Origin: Sipunculus nudus
Taxonomy: Eukaryota; Annelida; Sipuncula; Golfingiida; Sipunculidae
Reading direction: 5' to 3'
Assembly (NCBI GenBank): GCA_026874595.1
Contig: CM049316.1
Location: forward strand, 51,285,676 to 51,349,675
DNA length: 64,000 nt
The stretch's first letter is position 1. Every line of letters starts with the position of its first letter. Below are positions 48,816 through 60,057 of this stretch, piece after piece. The notes under the pieces are model-generated. The model searched no databases. It worked only from the letters and a program-made list of their open reading frames with translations, and was not told the origin of the DNA. The position numbers and the translations under genes were made by a program.

Positions 48816-50130
48816 TTCACTGAAATTGAACATATTTTCAAGTTGTATAAGCTATATGGAAGACAGGTCTTAGATGTTTAAACTGCTTTATCATTTCTGT
48901 CCTCCGATCTTATATTCACAAGTGTCATCTCTGATAGAACCAAATATGATCTGTTGCAGTAAATAGGCTTGTGCCTTTTATTTCAATGGAATTAAGTGTA
49001 GCCTAACTTATTAGGATAATTAAAGTTACTGTGGGCCATGGCAGAGTGTATTTTATTTGATACTGATCAAAGATACTGTGATGCTATTATATAGGTAAAC
49101 TGTGCTGATTATATGGCTGGCAGTCAAGCTGGGCTGTGCTTCTTGCCTTATGGCCCAGTGGGCATGCGCCAGTTTGGGGGTGATGTTTGTGTCTATACTG
49201 TTTGCCCATGTAGTGCTTTAAACCAGCCATTAGTCTTTGACAGGTCCATGAGGAGAACACCTCAGGCTTTGTGGGTTATGTAAAGCTATATCCAGCTGGT
49301 GACAGAGCCTGATGCAGCCCATGTACTGGCTTGTATTAGGTCACAGGTAATCATGCTGGTGTTCTTCTCTGGGCCATGTTATGTAATATGTGAGACTGGC
49401 CACAAGTATAAGCCTACAGTACTGAACAGTCTAAACATACAACATTATGGCCAGGTACATTTGTACAACATCATGTCCAGTGGGGACTACAAACACGAAT
49501 CTGTCTAAAAAAATTAGGGAATTAAGATTTCACTAGCTCAACACTTTTATTTACAGTAAACTCTCTCCAGAAAATGGATTAATTGAAAGAACATGAACAG
49601 ACATAGGCATTATATTCTGGTAAAGGTGTTTTTGGTTCGCAGAAACCCACATTTAATCATGTAGCAAGCCCTTTCCCACATATGCCAGCAATTAGGCCGG
49701 ACCCCCCCTATCCCGCAGTTGAAATTTCTTTGACCCACCCTGCGAAATTATGAAATTAAGACTTATGTTTATATGTACAACAAGCATTTGAAATGATATA
49801 AATCATTTCTAGTTATTCTTCCGACTATTTTATCCATCTCATATCTTGATGAGACTAACTTTTGGATCTGAATACTTACTCTGTTTTCTTTTCTTTTATG
49901 GATCTGAATTAAGGTTAGACTAGAATATACAATTCTTGTGTTATCTTTTGACAATATTAAGGTTTGTAATCTTGGCTGTAATCAAGATTACTTTTTGAAG
50001 TAACCATAAAGTAATCGTAATAATTGATTACATGAATTTATTTTGGTAATTGTTATTGTAATCATAATCGTTTACATTTTAAGTAATAGTAATTGTAATC
50101 GATTATATATATCAAGTAATCACCCCATCT
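48816..50130. other. Non-coding, nothing recognised
   Basis: Apparently low in the repeat families seen elsewhere. 49965-50125 is a degenerate GTAAT(C/T)-type simple repeat. The open frame at 49299-49508 has no motif and no splice context that persuades me. Confidence 0.45.
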
Positions 50131-50905
50131 CCTTGTGTGACCTTGACCTTTGACCTCATGACCTCAAAATCAATAGGAATCTTGTTTTGTTGATAGGCCA
50201 TTATACAAGTCAAGTGTGAAACCCATATATCATTCCAAGCTGGAGTTATCATCAGGAAATGAATTTTTGGAGAGATGGTTCCTGTGACCTTCACCTTTGA
50301 CCTTGTGACCTCAAAACCGATATGGGTCTTACTCTTTTGGCAGATGAACTATATGTTCAAGATAAAAGGTCTGAAATGAAAAGTTTGGCTGAAAATGCAT
50401 CCACAATCTTTTCAAAGATGTGTGTCCTGTGACCTTGACCTTTGACCTCAAAATCAAAAGAGGTCTTGCTTTACTGATGGGCCATATATAAATCAAGTTT
50501 GAAATCCATATATCAATGCAAGCTGGAATTATCATCCCAAACCTAATTTTTGGACAGATGGCTCATGTGACCTCCACCTTTGAACTTGTGCCATCAGAAT
50601 GGATAGGGGTCTCCCACTACTGGCTGATGAACTATATGTGCAAAATAAAAGATCTGAGATGAAAAGTTTGGCTGAAAATGCATCAACAATCTCTTTAAAG
50701 ATGTGTCCTGTGACCCTGACCTTTGACCTCGTGACCCCAAAATCAATTGGGATCTTGCTTTTTTTATGGGACATATATAAGTCAAGTTTGAAATCCATAC
50801 ATAAAAAAAGCTGGAATTATCATCCGGAAACTAATTTTTGGACAGATAGCTCCTGTTGCCTTGACCTTTGACCTTGTGACCCCAAAACTGATACGGATCT
50901 TCCAC
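50131..50905 (-). repeat. AGGTCA-rich tandem repeat (family B)
   Basis: Units of about 140/285 bp with TGACCTTGACCTTTGACCTC and CTGAAAATGCATC(A/C)ACAATC (50392, 50677), close to the core of F3. The flanking F termini are not seen. Confidence 0.8.
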
Positions 50906-51239
50906 TATAACAGAGGGATATTCGGAAGCTTTCGGGGGTGTTCGGCTTTTGTCACCTGCAGGTGCCCCCACAATCATATTTGGATTATTTTACACAGGTC
51001 AACTTGTTCCTGTTAATCTACATTTTGACGTCTTTTACAACTGTGAGAATTATAATTATCATATGCAATCGTAATTATTTTTGCAGCATCAAAATAGTGA
51101 CTAATGTTTGCCAGTGCAAACCACTCGTCCGCCATGTTTATACGACGGAAAAAAGAGTCGGGTCAACCAATGTTAATTGCTATTTGGTTGAGTTAGTCAT
51201 GTGATACGGAATTCCCGCAATTAACATGAGATCTATGAA

Positions 51240-51513
51240 TCAAATTACATGCCATTCTCGGCGTGCACAAAGCATTCCGCAGAGCTGCTCAGCTGGTACA
51301 GTCGCCCAGCGTAACTGAATGCCTCTGATATCTCGGACTCGGGTGTCCGTTCATGAGAGGATTTTGGGCCAAACATGACTGTCCCTGTTCACGTTTAGCA
51401 GGTGTCCGTTCATGACAGGTCAATTTTAATAGGAAATTGGGTCGGAACATTGACTAACTGTCCGTACACTGAAGGTGTCCGCTCATCCTGGTGTCCACTC
51501 ACAGCGGGCCCTG

Positions 51514-51549
<36 letters not shown>

Positions 51550-51560
51550 ATAGACCACTT
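51240..51560. repeat. Short GTGTCCG(T/C)TCAT repeats and (TA)n
   Basis: GGTGTCCG(T/C)TCAT phrases at 51342, 51402 and 51475 form a degenerate short tandem repeat, followed by a (TA)n tract at about 51518-51546. Confidence 0.6.
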
Positions 51561-51959
51561 GATGTCGCACAGATTTTCCTCTTCTGAGTGGACGCCATGG
51601 TGTTGTGAACCTCTGCAGCTGCACCTGTAGTGTTCTCCTGGATCGCCCCCTACTGTTTAGAATGTCATACGCTGGATATTCACCTGTTATTTTTGTCACT
51701 GGCATGGTACTCGCCCTATCGGGTCAAACTGCGTTTTATCAGCGGAAACTACCTTTGGGGCAAAATACATAGAATTTTGTCAGCTGGCAGGAAGGATAGG
51801 TCTGTAAATATGTGAAGCATTTCTCGGAATAGTCCAGATGAGATGAACCACAAAAAAGTTTTATCCCCTATATATAGGCATATATACACAATATATGCAT
51901 ACATATGGTACCGGTACTTTTATAAAGGAAATATTTGCTTTATTAAAAATATAGGCATA

Positions 51960-52110
51960 TTTGAAGTGGCAGATCGCTGTGACGTGTCCTCTTCCTTGGC
52001 CTCAGACGGTGGTGACTTACTCTGCCTTGGCCTCAGACAGTGGTGACTCTGGCACGTCCTCAGACGTTGGTGACTCGGACTCGGCCTTGGCCTAAGAAGT
52101 TGGTGACTCA
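51960..52110. repeat. Small GC-richer minisatellite
   Basis: Three to four degenerate units of CCTTGGCCTCAGAC.GTGGTGACTC. Reads as an Asp/Ser-rich frame on plus and a His/Arg/Pro-rich frame on minus, with no other coding evidence. A (TA)n tract follows at 52264-52324. Confidence 0.65.
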
Positions 52111-52273
52111 ACTACAACACTGTTGTAACTGTTGTACAAAGATTAACAGAGCACCATTTTTCCACTTACACCCTTGCTGGGTTTATCTGAGAATATGAGT
52201 CTGAGGTTTTGTCTTATGTTTGGGCCTGTCAGATTTGCCATGTGAAAGAGAACCTTAACAAAAAATATATATA

Positions 52274-52327
<54 letters not shown>

Positions 52328-52329
52328 AA

Positions 52330-53440
52330 ACACTTGTATTCACTGTGTTAACTTTAAGCTGACAGGAATTACACCACATTCAAGAGTTACAAATAAACTT
52401 TGCAATTCTGCCTCTGTGTTCGCAGTTAATATAATGTCATCGACATTAGTAACAAAGATATACTGTCACTTTTGATTCTTATACCGACATATGGCTTATA
52501 TTTTTTCTGCCCAGCTGTTAATGCATATATAAAACAGCTAGCATTCATGACAGGTTATATCACCTTGTACCCCGCATAGTACTCCAAACCAATTTGTGAA
52601 AATATTATCACTTAATCATACATAAGCTGAATAACTACTATATAAACATTTTTTAAAGTTTTAGATTTTGCAATTAATTTTTTTTCCAAACAGCTGTGTG
52701 AAGAGTAGTTTCCTATATATTTACCCATCAAAAGCTTTTTCCCAGCTTGCCCACTTACTAGGGCGATGTGTTTCCATTCCTTGAGGCAAAGGATTTCTTA
52801 ATAATGAAGTGATTAAAAAACAGGATCAGTACAGGAGATTCCTGGTCTATATCCATTCAGATCTTTGGCTACAGGGTTAAGTTTGTTACAATGAGACACA
52901 TTATTCTATTATTGATCAGGCCGTGATGATGAGTTGTAGACAAAGGTATGACAATCCCATGGCTTGTATCTAGTAACTTAGCGTATTTTGGTTTTGGTTT
53001 GTTTCTCTGAATTTGAACATGTCCACTTTACATCGTGAAAATCTGGAAAAGAATACATTTCCTACTGAATAATGTGACAAATTCCCAGTAATCACGGTCT
53101 GTATGAGGGAATAAAGTATCCACTTCTCCAGGATAATCACTACACTTTATTTATTCATTGTCTATGTGTGCTTATAAAGTTTGTATATTTAGTCATCAGA
53201 CACTATGATTAACTTACTATTTTTTGTTTTTATTTCAATTAAGCTAATTCCTACCTATTATCCTTGTTTATTATTTTCTACTTAGAAAAATGATACTCAA
53301 TAATCAAAATAAATATAAAATATATTTTATATTTAAATTTTTAATTTGGTCTGAATATAGATTACTTCGGGCACCTATACCAGCAAACAGAAGTGGCAGA
53401 CCCTGTCTATTGCAAGACATCTATTAACTTTGTTACACAT
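52330..53440. other. Non-coding, nothing recognised
   Basis: AT-rich sequence with no repeat family, motif or coding stretch that I can support. Confidence 0.5.
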
Positions 53441-53442
53441 AC

Positions 53443-53491
53443 CGTCACTCATAAGTGTATATTTGTCAATTCCCTCCCATTTCTCTGTCAT
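53443..53491 (-). CDS. Candidate first coding exon of the zinc-finger gene
   Basis: Minus strand: an ATG at 53491 opens MTEKWEGIDKYTLMSD and then one base before a good donor (GACG|GTATGT, GT at 53442-53441). The intron phase (one base left over) equals that required by the acceptor of the 33795-33899 exon, and exon lengths 49 + 105 + 1643 total 1797, divisible by three. The region is richer in CpG than its surroundings and holds CAACATGGCGGCG just upstream, giving a 17-codon upstream ORF (53541-53488) whose TGA overlaps the ATG. The intron would be 19.5 kb. The evidence is phase, donor and context only; another gene's 5' exon is possible. Confidence 0.42.
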
Positions 53492-53770
53492 TTGTAACCT
53501 GTACTCCTCTTGCACCCTTCTTGTTCAACCAACGCCGCCATGTTGCATAGGATTCCCCCAGCACGACTGTGAAGTTCGACGGACGTCCGAGGTCCATTTT
53601 TCGTGAAAATGCTCCGTGAATGCCTGCTCTTCCTCCGCTTTTAGCCGGAAACATATTTCCCTGACCAGCGTTCTGTTCACCCTTTGCAGTGTATTTCGCT
53701 GATCATCGCTGCCCTCAAGGCTTCGTCAAGATCATGTATATCAAACGGTGCCAATACACGCTTTCTAATA
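53492..53770 (-). promoter_or_regulatory. Candidate promoter/5' UTR region
   Basis: GC- and CpG-richer island between AT-rich flanks, with GCCGGAAAC (ETS-like core) at 53644, the GGCGGC context of the upstream ATG, and pyrimidine tracts. Consistent with a TATA-less promoter driving leftward transcription. Direct evidence of a start site is lacking. Confidence 0.3.
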
Positions 53771-53779
53771 GACAAATTT

Positions 53780-55645
53780 GACTATTATTAATACTAATAA
53801 TGCGACTATTATTCTTTTTTAAAAATCTGCTTGATATAAAAAATGTTATAAAATTTTAAATACGCTAAACAACCCATCAAGTTTGGTATCAACGGAAAGT
53901 ACTTTTCACAGGTAGTCACATGGTATGAATTTTAGAGTGGCACAAGTGAGCGTTTTAGAGCAGTCAAATACGACTATTATTTAATTTTTATTTAATTTAG
54001 CGTGAATTTTAAAGTGTTATAAAATTTTAATTACGCTAAACAACCCATCAAGTTTGGTATCAACGGAAAGTACTTTTCACTGGTTGTTATATGGTATGAA
54101 TTTTAGAGTGGCACAAGTGAGCGTTTTAGAGCAGTCAGACACGACTATTATTCATTTTTTTTAAAATTTAGATTGAATTTTAAAGTGTCATAAAATGTTA
54201 AATATGCTAAAGAACCCATCAAGTTTGGTATCAACGGAAAGTACTTTTCACAGGTAATCACATGGTATGAAATTTAGAGTGGCACAAGTGAGCGTTTTAG
54301 AGTAGTCAGATACGACTATTCAATTTTTTTTTATTTAGAGTGAATTTTAAAGTGTCATAAAATTTTAAATACGCTGAAGAACCCATCAAGTTCGGTATCA
54401 ACGGAAAGTACTTTTCACAGGTAGTCACATGGTATGAATTTTAGAGTGGCACAAGTGAGCGTTTTAGAGCAGTCAAATACTACAATTATTCAAATTTATT
54501 TTAATTTAGCGTGAATTTTAAAGTGTTATAAAATTTTAATTACGCTAAACAACCCATCAAGTTTGGTATCAACGAAAAGTACTTTTCACCGGTAGTTATA
54601 TGGTATGAATTTTAGAGTGGCACAAGTGATCGTTTTAGAGCAGTCAAATACGACTATTATTCAAATTTTTTAATTTAGCGTGAATTTTAAAGTGTAATTA
54701 CATTTTAAATACGCTAAACAACCCATCAAGTTTGGTAACAACGGAAAGTTCTTTTCACAGGTAGTCACATAGTATAAATATTAGAGTGGCACAAGTGAAC
54801 GTTTTAGAGCAGTCAAATACGACTATTATTCAATTTTATTTAAATTTAGCGTGAATTTTAAAGTGTCATAAAATTTTAAATGCACTAAACAACCCATCAA
54901 GTTTGGTATCAACGGAAAGTACTTTTCACAGGTAGTCACATGGTATGAATTTTAGAGTGGCACAAGTGGGCGTTTTAGAGCAGTCAGATACGACTATTAT
55001 TCAATTTTATTTTAATTGAGCGTGAATTTTAAAGTGTTATAAAATTTTAATTACGCTTAACAACCCATCAAGTTTGGTATCAACGGAAAGTACTTTTCAC
55101 TGGTAGTTATATGGTATGAATTTTAGAGTGGCACAAGTGAGCGTTTTAGAGCAGTCAAATACGACTATTATTCAATTTTATTTAAATTTAGCGTGAATTT
55201 TAAAGTGTCATAAAATTTTAAATACGCTAAACAATCCATCAAGTTTGATATCAACGGAATGTACTTTTCACAGGTAGTCACATAGTATGAATTTTAGAGT
55301 GGCACAAGTGAGCGTTTAAGAGCAGTCAAATACGACTATTATTTAATTTTATTTTAATTTAGCGTGAATTTTAAAGTATTATACATCTTTAAATACGCTA
55401 AAGAACCCATCAAGTTTGGTATCAACGGAAAGAACTTTTTACTGGTATTCACATGATATGAATTTTAGAGTGGCACAAGTGAGCGTTTTAGAGCAGTCAG
55501 ATACGACTATTATTCATTTTTTTTAAATTTTAGCGTGAATTTTAAAGTGTTATTCATCTTTAAATACGCGAAAAAACCCATCAAGTTTGGTATCAACGAC
55601 TATTATTCAATTTTATTTAAATTAAGCTTGAATTTTAAAATGTCA
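53780..55645. repeat. 171-bp satellite, about 11 monomers
   Basis: CCCATCAAGTTTGGTATCAACG recurs at 53873, 54044, 54215, 54382, 54553, 54722, 54893, 55064, 55235, 55406 and 55577, mostly 171 bp apart. Each monomer includes GAGTGGCACAAGTGAGCG and CGACTATTATTCAATTTTAT. The last monomers are shortened where the BEL LTR begins. Confidence 0.95.
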
Positions 55646-55646
55646 A

Positions 55647-56588
55647 TGTAAGACCTGATGCTGGTATAAATAATGCAATTCCTTTGAAGTTAATACATTC
55701 TTTATTGTCAAATCTAGAACTCACTTCTAGATGATTTCCAAACGATTGACTGCAACCAAAATAGAACATTCTCATGAATATAAAACCAAATTACAAAGTA
55801 CTGTAAAATACACACTTGAATAATGTAGGCTTAGAAACAGAATTACAAATAAAGTCAGATTATACAGAATATTAGCAGGTTACTTTTCAGTCACATGTAA
55901 TTACGTAAATGTAATCTTCCATTTTATTTTTATACAACAGATATTTCATTCTAAATCAATCACAACCAAAAAACTTACTCCATAATGTGAATCATTATAG
56001 AAAATCTAATGATTTATGAAAAACTAGAAATAATAAATACCATAAACATACCATTTTAGTATTCTCTCAGCATCCCAAAATCTGTCTTACAGTTGGTGAT
56101 TCTTTGCCAGCTCGCCTCTGACCGAATGCTGACACTGTTCTCTTACAGGGTTTTAATACCCTACATTGACACCATTTATGGAACTATAGCTAGCTTCTGG
56201 TCCACTAGGACATAGAGAGTAAGTTACACTTTATTAAATTAACTGGCTTCTAGTGCACTATAATACGTAAAGAACTAGTTACAAGCAATCTCAGCCTGAC
56301 ACATTTCAAATGACGCAGTGTCCTGCTGTACCAGAAACATACTTCAATTAACCCAGCACTTATGCTGTACTGGTTATACTTTCAGTTTACCCAGTGCTCA
56401 TGCTGTACTAGAAATAGTATTGGCAGAACAAGTCTAACAGGCTCTGTAGATTATAGACACTTGCATAAATGCACAAATCATACTTGAAATTACTAGATAC
56501 AAATAGGAATACATATAATAATAATAAACATGATACATTCACACACAATCAAGTAAAATCCGTTAACAGTACTGTTTTGGCCGTTACA
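55647..56588 (-). repeat. BEL/Pao 3' LTR (about 942 bp)
   Basis: Plus-strand limits TGTAAGACC ... GGCCGTTACA, so TG...CA with the imperfect TGTAA/TTACA ends. The purine-rich AGGGAGCCGG of the minus strand (56591-56600) just outside it is the likely polypurine tract. Nearly identical to 61929-62872, with scattered differences. It abuts the satellite on its left. Confidence 0.85.
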
Positions 56589-56748
56589 TACCGGCTCCCT
56601 AATTGCGTATCCTGATATGCAATTATTACTAAAATATATCAACAGGCCAACTTGTAACCAAGGATATTTGTGAATAAAGTTAACATGAAAATAGATCAAA
56701 TGTATTTCTGATGAAAAACCCAAAACAATTTATTATCAGTATACATGT

Positions 56749-57240
56749 CTAATCATCAGCCTCCAAAATCAAACATAACTTGCTGATAGGCCGATGCAGC
56801 ATTGTTGACTTCGTCTTGACCTTTGCTGACCTTACAATACCTTTCCTGTCCTTCACAGTTTCAACCACCCTACCCAACTGCCAAATATTTCTTGGGGTGT
56901 TATCAATTATCAAGACAACATCATTTACAGAGATGTTTCTAACGGGTCTTTGCCATTTTTGTCTCACTTGTAAACTGGTCAAATATTCCCTTGACCATCT
57001 CTTCCAAAAAATGTCTGCCAGATATTGTACTTGTCGCCACTTGCGTTTAGCATAATTATCTTTCTGATCAAATATTCCTGGAGGAAACTTTTGCCCAGAA
57101 CCTTGAAACAACAAGTGATTTGGGGTTAATGGTTCTAAGTCAGACGGACTAGAAGGAACATCTGTAAGTGGTCTTCCATTTACGATGGCTTCTACTTCAC
57201 AAAACAAGGTTTGCAATGCATCATCATTCAGACAAATGTG
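56749..57240 (-). pseudogene. BEL/Pao integrase C-terminal part, after a nonsense codon
   Basis: Continuation of pol past the TAG at 57243-57241. It holds the integrase core end (FCEVEAIVNGRPLTDVPSSP; PNHLLFQG) and the C-terminal DUF5641-type domain (WKRWSREYLTSLQVRQKW, NDVVLIIDNTPRNIWQLGRV), ending at the stop at 56749. In the second element the TAG position reads CAG (Gln), showing it was once continuous. Confidence 0.85.
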
Positions 57241-60057
57241 CTACTGTGCAAGGAGCGCCTGCAGTACTTTTCGCACTGTTCTAATCATTCGCTCCCAAAC
57301 ACCACCAAAGTGGGAGGCACCAGGTGGGTTAAATTGCCAGTCTACACCCACCTGCAGTAATTTGTTTGCAATCTTGCTTTGATTCAATTTACAAAGTTCA
57401 CCTGTTATCTCTTTCTTAGCTCCCACCAGATTAGTTCCATTATCGGATCTGATGAAGCGTACCTGTCCCCTTCTAGCAATAAGTCTTCTTATTGCATTAA
57501 TACAAGCATCCGTATCGAGTGAAGGGGCTACCTCTAAATGCACTGCTCTTATGGCTAGACATGTGAAGATGACACCATATCTTTTGATTGAAGAACGCCC
57601 TCGTTTTACTTCAAAAGGACCAAAATAATCCATACCTACCCTTGAAAAGGCCGGCTCTCCAGAAATAAGTCTTTCTGGTGGTAAATCAGCCATCTTCTGC
57701 TGACCTCTAAGAGCATGATACTTCCTGCATGTAACACATTTAGCTATCAGAGATTTGATTTTGTGAGCTGCACCAGGAATCCAGAACTTCTGTCGAAGTG
57801 CAGTTAACATTGCATTTTTCCCTAAATGCCCCACTGAAGCATGCACATATCTCAGAATCAAGGTGGTAATATGAGAATTCTTGGGTAAAATAATCTGATG
57901 CTTGGTTTCAAGTGGAAAACTTGATCTCTCCAAACGACCACCTACACGCAACAGGCCATCTTCTGAATTTACTGTTGGGTCCAATTTGAAAATTGAACTA
58001 GATCTCTTAATTTTCTGTGACTTCAAACATTTAATCTCCTCAGAAAACCCTACACACTGCACATAGCGAATCACAGCTAATTCTGCTTTCTTCAAACTTT
58101 CTGTGTCAAATAATATAGACTTTGACCTTTCTTTAGACAATGATTTTTCCCTTTGTTTGTACTCTGTGATTTCTTTGTCTTCTTGAAGTTTACAAGAGTG
58201 ATCATCCAACCCTTCACCCTTCAAACGATCCCTAATTTCCTTGCGTCTCTCTGTCAGCTTTTTCAAGTTTTGACACCAAAGCTGGAACAAACAAACAGCT
58301 TTCTTTAGTTTCATCCAGTCTGAAAAATAATTCAAAAGCCTATCGGTAGCTGACTTGGAAGTATCAACCAGATACGAGACAAGTGAAGCATTTGCATTGC
58401 CTTTGACCTCTGGGTCATCATTAGACAGAACCACTGACAACTGTGGTTGTGGCCACTCAGCCTTTGATTGCCATAGAAATTCCGGTCCTGAAAGCCATCT
58501 TTGGTTTTCTAAGAATTTCTGTATGGACAATCCCCTTGAGGCATCATGTGCTGGGTTGGCCCTAGTATCCACATACCTCCATTGACAAACATCTGACATT
58601 TCTCTAATATGAGCAATGCGATTTGCCACAAATGTGTGAAACCTTGTGGTTTCATTCTGTATATATCTAATAACCGACATGCTGTCAGTCCAAAACAGTG
58701 TATCTGACACTTTATACTCCAGCTCTCTAGTAATAAACTGGTTCAATTTAACCGCAACCATAGCGGCGGTTAATTTCATGCGAGGAATTGTAGTTCGTTT
58801 CAGGGGCGCCACTCGCGCTTTTCCCATTACAAAACTGCAATGGACCTTACCATTTTCATTTGGGAGACGGACGTAAGTGACAGCGCCATACCCGACATCA
58901 CTGGCATCAGAAAAATTATGAATTTCACATGAGACAATACGCCCAAAGTTTTCAGGTTTATAGCATCTTTTAATTACCAGTGATTCCAATTTAGGCAAGT
59001 CAGTCAACCATTGATGCCATTTCTGTAGATTTACCCCTTGAATCTCTTCATCCCAGCCCATAACTAGGTAATCTTTTTTAAATTTTGAGTTCTTACCCGT
59101 CTTACGCGCAAGGTAACTTAAACGCTGAAGTGCTTCCCTCTCATTGTTTGGCATCTTTGGCGGCTGAGCCTGTTTAAATGGAAGTGATACCTGATAACAA
59201 CCGTCCTCCAATTTCATGGATTGTGTTACCTTTTCCAAGAAGTTCCTATCTTCTTGTGATGGTTGCATAGCTTCATCAACAGCTTTCTCAGGAAAATCAA
59301 AATTAAAAGACTGTCGAACCTTACAATCTAATTGTTTAAGATCTTCCACATACTCAACAGCCATGGTATCCGCCCTGTTCACAGACGAAGGAATTTGACC
59401 TGTGGCACGAATCACGTTCCACACTATCCAACCTAGCTTGGTTTTAGCAGCATGTAGACTGCCACTGGGTCCTGTAATTACTTGCAAAGGACTGTAAGCA
59501 TCTGTCACATTATTCCCTATAAGAAGCCCAATACTTGCCTCCACATGTGGTAAGGAGATATTTTCTAGGTGTGGCCATTTATGTATGTCCTCATTGGTAG
59601 GTATGTGTATCTTTGACACAGGCATTGTCTGTTTTGAGTACACATTAGGCAGATCTACAACATTTTGTCCCTGGAAATCCCCAACCTCTAAACCGCTCAC
59701 AGAACAGGTGTTTAGTGTGTGAGGTGACCCCATGGTGTCAATGGTAATTTTCATGCACTTGCCAGGTGCTTTAAGTTGATACATTAGCTCCTCGGTGCAA
59801 AACGAAACGTTACTGCCAGGGTCAAGAAAGGCATAAGTATCAACCATCTCTGCGGAGTTCTTAAGCCTCACCTTAACAGGAATGATGGCCATTGTTGCGT
59901 CACCGGCTCCCATATCACTAGCATGATTGGCAGCTGAACTTACATTTGCTATGTCTTTGTCAAGGTCAACATTTTGTGCATTAGGGAGATCGTTTACCTT
60001 CACCGACTGATCTGAAGCATCAAAATGTAATATTGTCGGATGCCGACCTCCGCACTT
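57241..60057 (-). pseudogene. BEL/Pao pol: protease, RNase H, integrase; RT domain missing
   Basis: Minus-strand frame open for about 939 codons from 60057 (KCGGRHPTILHFDASDQS) to the TAG. Order: A17-type protease (YAFLDPGSNVSFCTEEL; IGLLIGNNVTDAYSPLQV); a short linker; then KFKKDYLVMGWDEEI, where the pre-RT segment is joined directly to the segment after RT, so the roughly 350-400 residue RT domain is absent although the frame is kept. RNase H follows (FSDASDVGYGAV, FWTDSMSVIRYI, NPAHDASRG), with Lys at the usual catalytic Glu (PRMKLTAAM, 58774-58776). Integrase has an HHCC zinc module (VHASVGH ... CVTC) and a DDE core (GMDYFGP, RSDNGTN, GGVWERMIR). Defective; mobile only with help from another element, if at all. 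Confidence 0.9.

Larger units (their letters stand above)
33902..53440 (-). other. Large intron (if the first exon is right), repeat-filled
   Basis: Contains D copies starting at 34098, 34372, 40017 and 44087, elements F3 and G, the B array at 50131-50900, microsatellites, and stretches without features (48816-50130, 52330-53440). No further exon with acceptor, donor and coding character was found by eye. Confidence 0.4.

Noticed and set aside
51275-51345. tRNA-like A box (GCTCAGCTGGTACAG), possible SINE head
   Set aside because: No convincing B box or cloverleaf, and no second copy in the window.
51920-52111. His/Arg/Pro-rich ORF on the minus strand
   Set aside because: Created by a short minisatellite; the periodic composition explains it.
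53466-53654. Minus-strand ORF MFPAKSGGRAGIHG...
   Set aside because: No motif. The alternative frame with a donor site and matching phase fits a gene structure better.
53780-55645. Homology to alpha satellite because of the 171-bp monomer
   Set aside because: Only the length agrees; I see no CENP-B-box-like motif or sequence resemblance.
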